Made by a program: the position numbers and the translations under genes. Below are positions 6,361-10,997 of a stretch of 10,997 bases of DNA, in pieces (the first letter of the stretch is position 1; each line of letters begins with the position of its first letter). The notes under the pieces are model-generated. The model was not told where the DNA came from, made no database searches, and saw nothing but the letters and a program-made list of their open reading frames with translations. Origin of the DNA: an uncultured Leptospiraceae bacterium (GTDB taxonomy: Bacteria > Spirochaetota > Leptospiria > Leptospirales > Leptospiraceae); contig CALDSP010000065.1 of the NCBI GenBank assembly GCA_937924465.1, positions 1 to 10,997 on the forward strand, read 5' to 3'.

Positions 6361-8281
6361 AATAAAAACTAATCTAAAGCTAGATTGGCTAAATGCTTTG
6401 AATGGAAATTTTGTAGATAAATATGGTAGGATTTATTTGTTTAGGGGAGTAAATCTTAGTGGAAGTTCTAAAGTACCTTTTCATCCAAACGGTGCAACTC
6501 ACTTAGAGCAATACGAAAGCATACAAAATCATACCAATGTTAGCTTTATAGGTAGACCTTTTCCAGAAGAACAAGCTGAAGAACATTTCAGTCGTTTACG
6601 AAAATGGGGAATAAACTTATTACGATTTTTAATTACATGGGAGGCAATTGAACACTCTGGAAAAGGAACTTACGATGAAGAATATCTCAATTACGTTACG
6701 CGCTTAATAGAGCTTGCAGGGAAAAAGGGATTTTATGTATTTATTGATCCACATCAAGATGTTTGGTCTCGTTTTACAGGTGGGGATGGAGCACCGGGTT
6801 GGACACTAGAAGCCGTGGGAATGGATTTAATCAAAATTTATCAATCAGATTCTGTTTTGTTGCATAACGTTCAAAAAGAACATTATAAACAAATGAGTTG
6901 GCCATTAAACTACTATAAATATCCAACAGCTACAATGTTTACTTTATTTTTTGGGGGAAAGGTATTTGCAAACAAAATAAAAATAGAAGATCAAAATCCA
7001 CAAGAATATTTGCAAAATGCTTATATTCAAGCAATCTTACAAGTTGCCAAAAGAGTAAAAAACTTTAAACATGTTCTAGGATTTGACTCACTTAACGAAC
7101 CAAGTCCAGGTTGGATTGCTCATCCTAACTTAATGAAATTTAACGGAATTGGTTTTGGTTTAGTCAATACTCCAAGCCCATTTCAAGAAATGTGTTTAAG
7201 TGAAGGCATTTCACTCAACGTCCAACGCTCACTTATATTTGGAACATCTAAAATTCCAATCAGTCAAGTTCGACTAAACTCAAAAGGAATTTCTATTTGG
7301 AAAAAAGATTTTGAATGCATTTGGAAAAAACAAGGTGTCTGGAGTTATGATCCAAATGGAGCTCCAATACTTTTAAAACCTCAATACTTTAGTAAAGTCA
7401 ACGGTAGAAATATTGAATTTTTTAGAGACTTTCTCAAACCATTCATTCAAAAGTTTCAAACTGCAATCCAAAATATTCAAAAAAAATTTTTTATCTTTAT
7501 TGAAAGTGATCCATCCAAATTAGAGCTTGAATGGAAAGAGGAATCTAAAAAGGGGCATGCAGGAGTAGTAAACGCAACTCACTGGTACAATGTTCAGCTT
7601 TTATTCATGAAACGTTTTGTCAATTGGTTTGGAATTGATGGTTTCAACAGAAAACTTGTATTTGGAAAAAAACAAGTTGAAAAACTTCATTTTGAATCCA
7701 TTCAAGCAATCAAAGAAATGTCTCAAAAACATATGCTAAACTCCCCAACTGTAATTGGAGAAACAGGAATTCCCATGGATTTAAACCACAAACAAGCATA
7801 TAAAAATAATAACTACTCTAAACACGAACAGGCACTTGATATGATTTATTCCGCAATTGAAAAAAACTTTGTAAATGTAACTTTATGGAATTACACCCCT
7901 GACAATACACATGAACATGGAGATAATTGGAACAAAGAAGATTTATCTATTTATTCTTTAGATACCCCTAAGTTTGTAGATGCAGACGGAGGAAGAGGAG
8001 TAAAAGCTTTTTCAAGACCTTATCCAATTTGGACAGAAGGAGAGCCAATATTTTTGAGTTTTGATATACAAAAATCTTTATTTAAATATAAATTTGGAGC
8101 GAAAGACACAAACGGTGCTTGCGCAATTTTCATTCCCAAAATTCATTATCCCAATGGAATTGAAGTTGAGATCAGTGAAGGAAAATTTGAATATTTTGAA
8201 AACGAAAATTTACTCATATTTTCAGGTACGGAAAAAGGGAAGTTTTATGGAATTACTATTCGACCCAAAAAACAAACCTAA
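6338..8281 (+). CDS. GH5 family glycosidase, endoglycoceramidase / steryl-beta-glucosidase-like
   Basis: A 647-residue (beta/alpha)8 glycosidase of family GH5. The barrel opens with FRGVNLSGSSKVPF (35-48), followed by WGINLLRFLITWEAIE (90-105) and FIDPHQDVWSRF (135-146). The acid/base Glu254 lies in SLNEP, His415 and Trp416 in THWYN, and the nucleophile Glu475 in VIGETGIP. LWNYTPDN (516-523) supplies the usual late aromatic. A beta-sandwich C-terminal domain follows (about 560-647). The pattern matches endoglycoceramidase relatives, especially the fungal enzymes that hydrolyse glucosylceramide or ergosteryl glucoside (I believe subfamily GH5_12). The likely substrate is therefore a beta-glucosylated lipid or sterol, by inference. 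No signal peptide is visible, so the enzyme is probably cytoplasmic, as in those fungal enzymes. Its start lies inside the SPFH gene (23-base overlap). The 3' end overlaps mqnD on the opposite strand by 60 bases. Confidence 0.9.
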   Translation: MKSNTTDKIKTNLKLDWLNALNGNFVDKYGRIYLFRGVNLSGSSKVPFHPNGATHLEQYESIQNHTNVSFIGRPFPEEQAEEHFSRLRKWGINLLRFLITWEAIEHSGKGTYDEEYLNYVTRLIELAGKKGFYVFIDPHQDVWSRFTGGDGAPGWTLEAVGMDLIKIYQSDSVLLHNVQKEHYKQMSWPLNYYKYPTATMFTLFFGGKVFANKIKIEDQNPQEYLQNAYIQAILQVAKRVKNFKHVLGFDSLNEPSPGWIAHPNLMKFNGIGFGLVNTPSPFQEMCLSEGISLNVQRSLIFGTSKIPISQVRLNSKGISIWKKDFECIWKKQGVWSYDPNGAPILLKPQYFSKVNGRNIEFFRDFLKPFIQKFQTAIQNIQKKFFIFIESDPSKLELEWKEESKKGHAGVVNATHWYNVQLLFMKRFVNWFGIDGFNRKLVFGKKQVEKLHFESIQAIKEMSQKHMLNSPTVIGETGIPMDLNHKQAYKNNNYSKHEQALDMIYSAIEKNFVNVTLWNYTPDNTHEHGDNWNKEDLSIYSLDTPKFVDADGGRGVKAFSRPYPIWTEGEPIFLSFDIQKSLFKYKFGAKDTNGACAIFIPKIHYPNGIEVEISEGKFEYFENENLLIFSGTEKGKFYGITIRPKKQT

Positions 8282-9064
8282 TTTTTGAGACTCCTCGAAT
8301 AGTTTTAAAATTGCCTCTCGTCCTTGCCACCCCAAGTCTTTAGTAAATTCGTTTACATACAGAGCAATATGATTTTTTACAATAGAAATATCTTTGACTT
8401 GGGAATATTGTAAAATATAATCCATAGGAATTTGTGGATTTTGATAAGCAAGTTCTAAACTCTTTCGTAAACATAAATCAAACTCTTCTTGTATACTGCT
8501 TGGTAAATTTCTCTGTATTGAAATACAACCTAAAGGAATAGGAAGCCCTGTTGAAGATTCCCAAAACTCACCTAAGTCCGCTACAAGTTCAAGTCCTCTT
8601 TCTTGAAATGTAAATCTTTCTTCATGGATTAAGACCCCATATTCATACTCTTCATTAATAAGCTTAGAAATAATTAAATCATATCTAATAGGAATAGGTT
8701 CAAAATCTTTATTTAGAAACAAGTTTAGTAAAAGATTTGCAGTAGTCAGTAGGCCCGGAACTAAAATTTTATTTCCTTTTGGAACTTTAACTTTCTTATT
8801 TTTCTTTTTGACTAATATAGGACCACACCCTTGCCCTAAAGCACTTCCAGAGTCTAAAATAATATAATGTCGCATAACGTAAAAGTAAGCAAAAAAAGAA
8901 AGCTTAGTTACATTATAAAAATTTTCTTGTGCTTTTTGATTCAAATGTTCTACATCGTGTAGTTCTTCTTGGATTATAAAATTGGAAGATAAATTAGAAT
9001 GAACAAGATGATAAAACAAAAAAGTATCATTTGGACAAGGAGAATAAGCAAGAGTTACTTTCAA
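8222..9064 (-). CDS. mqnD: 1,4-dihydroxy-6-naphthoate synthase (MqnD), menaquinone futalosine pathway
   Basis: A 280-residue cytosolic enzyme with a periplasmic-binding-protein fold. It converts cyclic dehypoxanthinyl futalosine to 1,4-dihydroxy-6-naphthoate in the futalosine route to menaquinone. Family signatures in order are SPCPNDTFLFY (8-18), DVEHLN (37-42), SGSALGQGCGPILV (72-85), VPGLLTTANLLL (102-113), the presumed catalytic His147 in LIHEERFTF, and TGLPIPLGCISI (172-183). Length is typical. The start is TTG at 9064: it is the only start that keeps the SPCPNDTF motif near the N-terminus, and AAGGATGA precedes it by seven bases. The C-terminal 19 or so codons lie antisense to the end of the GH5 gene. 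It is the last gene of a packed three-gene leftward operon. Other mqn genes are not in the window. Confidence 0.93.
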   Translation of the reverse strand: MKVTLAYSPCPNDTFLFYHLVHSNLSSNFIIQEELHDVEHLNQKAQENFYNVTKLSFFAYFYVMRHYIILDSGSALGQGCGPILVKKKNKKVKVPKGNKILVPGLLTTANLLLNLFLNKDFEPIPIRYDLIISKLINEEYEYGVLIHEERFTFQERGLELVADLGEFWESSTGLPIPLGCISIQRNLPSSIQEEFDLCLRKSLELAYQNPQIPMDYILQYSQVKDISIVKNHIALYVNEFTKDLGWQGREAILKLFEESQKLGLFFGSNSNSIKLPFFRT

Positions 9065-9071
9065 GGATAAA

Positions 9072-9079
9072 TCATCCTT
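9072..9079 (-). promoter_or_regulatory. Ribosome binding site of mqnD
   Basis: AAGGATGA lies seven bases before the TTG start of mqnD. It contains the TGA stop of the upstream DUF3293 gene, so the two are probably translationally coupled. It decides in favour of the TTG start. Confidence 0.7.
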
Positions 9080-9503
9080 TTGGAGAATTTTCGAAAGTCC
9101 ATTTTAGTTCAACTTTAAAGTCTTCAGAAGCATAAAGAAAAGCATTTTGCGAAAAATCAAAAGCTAATCTTCTTGCAGTTTTATAAGAAATTCCTAAAAT
9201 ACAAAAAGAAATCTCATTCCATTTCTTATCTGAAGATTCTGTTACTCCTAATAAGTAAGATAATTTGTGTTCTTCAATAAATATCATAAATTCTCGAACT
9301 CTATAACCATTTTCCTTTCGAGATAAAAGTACAGAACAAGGATTACAAGGAGTAATATAAGCAAAGCTTTTGATATTTCTTGCTTGTAAAAATTTTTCTA
9401 ACGACTTAGGCACTGTTTGCATGGCTTTTAGAATCGCATAATTCTTTCGACTTTTTAAGTAAACTATATAATTCGTTTGTAAATAAACAGTTTCTAAATC
9501 CAT
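9072..9503 (-). CDS. DUF3293 domain protein
   Basis: A 143-residue soluble protein that I recognise as DUF3293 from its order of motifs. These are an early FAYITPCNPCSVLLSRKEN segment (the 'iTAwNP.s..ls..EN' block), RVREFMIFIEEH, a middle W.E.S.cILGISYKTARRLAFDFSQNAFLYA block, and an ending with a short strand (VELKWTF). The family's function is unknown to me. Its start codon directly abuts the stop of the short-chain dehydrogenase gene (TAA then ATG, no gap), and its stop overlaps the mqnD ribosome binding site. No independent ribosome binding site is visible before the ATG, so it relies on coupling to the upstream gene. Linkage to mqnD may be only operon packing. Confidence 0.75.
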   Translation of the reverse strand: MDLETVYLQTNYIVYLKSRKNYAILKAMQTVPKSLEKFLQARNIKSFAYITPCNPCSVLLSRKENGYRVREFMIFIEEHKLSYLLGVTESSDKKWNEISFCILGISYKTARRLAFDFSQNAFLYASEDFKVELKWTFENSPKG

Positions 9504-10316
9504 TTAGTGAAAATCATGATACAATTTTTTAAATAAAATTTTTTCCAAAAGAGCAGGTGCAAAAAGACGCATCCACTTTACAAAATATCCCGATTTATCG
9601 AAAGTTACAAGCCTGGAGCTTGGATTTTCACAAGCTTTGATCATCTCTTTTGCAACTTCTTGAGGAGTTTTAATTTTTCCTTTTGCTTGTTCTTCATTGA
9701 GTCTTTGTCCTTTAGCATCTAAACCTGAAGTTCTCAATGCCGTACGTGTATAAGGAGGACAAAAAATAATAGAACGAACTCCATATTCAGAAAGCTCAAT
9801 CCGAATGGACTCAAAAACTGCATGAAGCGCCGCCTTAGAAGAGGAATAGGCCGAACGACCCGGAATTCCATACAAACCAGAAACAGTAGAAGTTACAAAT
9901 AAAGTTCCTTTTGCTTTTTTCACTGCTTCAATCAAAAGACGAGTTAAATGCACAGCACCAAAAAAGTTTATATCAAAAGTTTTTTTGAAAACAGAAATCT
10001 CCATTTGATCAAATCTACCATGAGTAGTAATTCCTGCATTATTGAAGAGAAAATCAACCGTACTAGTTTGCTTAAGGATTTCAGTACTTACGCGCTCAAC
10101 GTCCTCTTCTTTAGAAATATCACATAAAAGAGAAACCACCTTAGCTTGATTCTTGGGATGTTCTTTGGGACTTCTATCAATAGCAAAAACCGTACAATTC
10201 AAAGGCAAAAACTCATGTAAAAGTGCTTCCCCAATTCCACTAGATGTTCCAGTAATTACAATAGTTTTATTTTCCCAAAATTTTGTTTTCATAAATATCT
10301 CATTTACAAGGTTCAT
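9504..10316 (-). CDS. Short-chain dehydrogenase/reductase (SDR)
   Basis: A classical SDR of 270 residues (262 from the second Met). It has the Rossmann nucleotide-binding TGTSSGIG (22-29), CDIS (65-68), NNAG (92-95), structural Asn117 and the active site YSSSK (Tyr157, Lys161). At the usual catalytic Ser position, 13 residues before Tyr, I read Thr144 with Ser143 beside it. An acidic Asp47 after beta-strand 2 suggests preference for NAD(H), by inference. The C-terminus carries a hydrophobic, basic tail (about 245-270) that might associate with membrane. The substrate cannot be named. The ATG at 10316 gives the longest form. The ATG at 10292 is preceded by GAGAT at a suitable distance and may be the true start. 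First gene of the SDR-DUF3293-mqnD operon, with no intergenic space to the next gene. Confidence 0.88.
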   Translation of the reverse strand: MNLVNEIFMKTKFWENKTIVITGTSSGIGEALLHEFLPLNCTVFAIDRSPKEHPKNQAKVVSLLCDISKEEDVERVSTEILKQTSTVDFLFNNAGITTHGRFDQMEISVFKKTFDINFFGAVHLTRLLIEAVKKAKGTLFVTSTVSGLYGIPGRSAYSSSKAALHAVFESIRIELSEYGVRSIIFCPPYTRTALRTSGLDAKGQRLNEEQAKGKIKTPQEVAKEMIKACENPSSRLVTFDKSGYFVKWMRLFAPALLEKILFKKLYHDFH

Positions 10317-10359
10317 ATTAAGAAATCTTTGGATTCTGAAAAGAATAATTTTAATTTAT
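10317..10359. other. Short divergent intergenic region
   Basis: Only about 43 bases (67 if the SDR starts at 10292) separate the leftward SDR operon from the rightward hydrolase gene. Promoters for both must overlap here or lie in the coding ends. The stretch is AT-rich, and I see no clear -10/-35 pair or palindrome in it. Confidence 0.5.
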
Positions 10360-10997
10360 ATGGAGAGTCAGGTGGATCTTGCATGGAAAAATTTTTCTAC
10401 TTTGGATTGTTTAGTGAGTCAAAATACAAATTTTCAAACAGGAGTAGTTTTAATACACGGATTTGGAGCAAATGCATATGATCTAGTCTCGTTAAAAGAC
10501 TGTCTTGACATATCAAATGCAAGTTGGTATTTTCCGAATGGAATTTTAAGTATATCATTTGGTGGGGGTTATGAAGGAAGGGCGTGGTTTCCCATTTCCA
10601 TTGCAAACAAACTCCAAGAGGTTATTGCAACGGGAGATTGGAGGCTATTAGAAAACTATGAACCAGAGGGTTTAGAAAAGGCTTTTCAATCCATAAGCCA
10701 GTTTTTAAAAGAAATTTCTGAATTTCACGAAACATTGATTTTGGGAGGATTTAGCCAAGGAGCAATGCTTGCCTTAGAAGTCTTTTTACGTAGTTCTTGG
10801 ATTCCTAAAAAACTTTTACTTTTCTCTGGAACTCTTTTTGCGTCTAAAAGATGGAGTGAATTAGCAAAACAAAAAAAGGGGTTTTTATTTTTTCAATCTC
10901 ACGGCACAGAAGATGCTATACTACCCTACTCTGCCGCAAAGCGTCTAAATCAAGTTTTAAATGAAAGTGGCATGATTGGAGAATTAGTAAGCTTTGA
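10360..10997 (+). CDS. Alpha/beta hydrolase, phospholipase/carboxylesterase family (3' partial)
   Basis: The frame is open from the ATG at 10360 to the window edge, giving about 212 residues. It has the Abhydrolase_2 layout: oxyanion-hole loop HGFGAN (33-38), the RAWFPI motif (74-79) typical of carboxylesterase/acyl-protein thioesterase relatives, the nucleophile Ser132 in GGFSQGAM, and the acid Asp185 in HGTEDAILPY. The catalytic His should lie just beyond the window. Such enzymes hydrolyse short acyl esters or lysophospholipids; the real substrate is unknown. No signal peptide is present, so it is presumably cytosolic. A GTG at 10372 is preceded by a GGAG-type ribosome binding site and may be the real start; the ATG at 10360 has none. 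Divergent from the SDR operon. Confidence 0.85.
   Translation, partial: MESQVDLAWKNFSTLDCLVSQNTNFQTGVVLIHGFGANAYDLVSLKDCLDISNASWYFPNGILSISFGGGYEGRAWFPISIANKLQEVIATGDWRLLENYEPEGLEKAFQSISQFLKEISEFHETLILGGFSQGAMLALEVFLRSSWIPKKLLLFSGTLFASKRWSELAKQKKGFLFFQSHGTEDAILPYSAAKRLNQVLNESGMIGELVSF

Noticed and set aside
8061..8288. 75-codon rightward open frame at the end of the GH5 gene
   Set aside because: It is in another frame of the GH5 C-terminal domain, has no motif, and has no ribosome binding site of its own.
10397..10606. 69-codon leftward open frame
   Set aside because: It lies antisense to the well-supported alpha/beta-hydrolase gene and has no recognisable motif.
1..10997. CRISPR arrays, tRNA or rRNA genes, toxin-antitoxin or phage-defence operon
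   Set aside because: No regularly spaced repeats, cloverleaf-like sequence, rRNA segments or defence protein motifs were seen on either strand.

Overview
The window is AT-rich and looks chromosomal, most likely from a Leptospira species (spirochaete). Two proteins have the DUF1564 signature (a conserved RPENxDW-type core), a paralogous family I know essentially only from Leptospira. A short, loose lipobox, an apparent futalosine-pathway menaquinone gene and an aerotolerance (Bat) gene also fit that genus. Species cannot be named from this sequence alone.

Left part (1-5206). The 3' end of a membrane protein with an IPT/TIG-like domain runs rightward and is cut by the window edge. It converges, 13 bases apart, with four leftward genes. 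In transcription order these are DUF1564 copy B (4685-5206), batD (2964-4634), htpG (1150-2967) and DUF1564 copy A (517-1038). batD and htpG overlap by four bases (ATGA), and htpG has a near-perfect ribosome binding site. The two DUF1564 genes bracket this pair in the same orientation. Both are exactly 173 codons from the matching ATG, are about two thirds identical, and share 47 ungapped bases of upstream sequence. A hairpin after htpG probably ends the batD-htpG message before copy A.

Middle (5207-8281). A 218-base intergenic region carries two perfect short inverted repeats and a TTGACA hexamer. It precedes a rightward two-gene unit: a band 7/SPFH lipoprotein overlapping by 23 bases a cytoplasmic GH5 glycosidase. 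The glycosidase resembles endoglycoceramidases and fungal steryl-glucoside or glucosylceramide hydrolases.

Right part (8222-10997). The GH5 gene converges with, and overlaps by 60 bases, a tightly packed leftward operon of short-chain dehydrogenase, DUF3293 protein and mqnD (menaquinone biosynthesis). A rightward alpha/beta-hydrolase (phospholipase/carboxylesterase family) starts divergently from the dehydrogenase and is cut by the right edge.

I see no tRNA, rRNA, CRISPR array, transposase or recognisable defence system. The features most worth following are the DUF1564 direct repeats with their shared leader, and the SPFH-lipoprotein/GH5 lipid-glycosidase pair.
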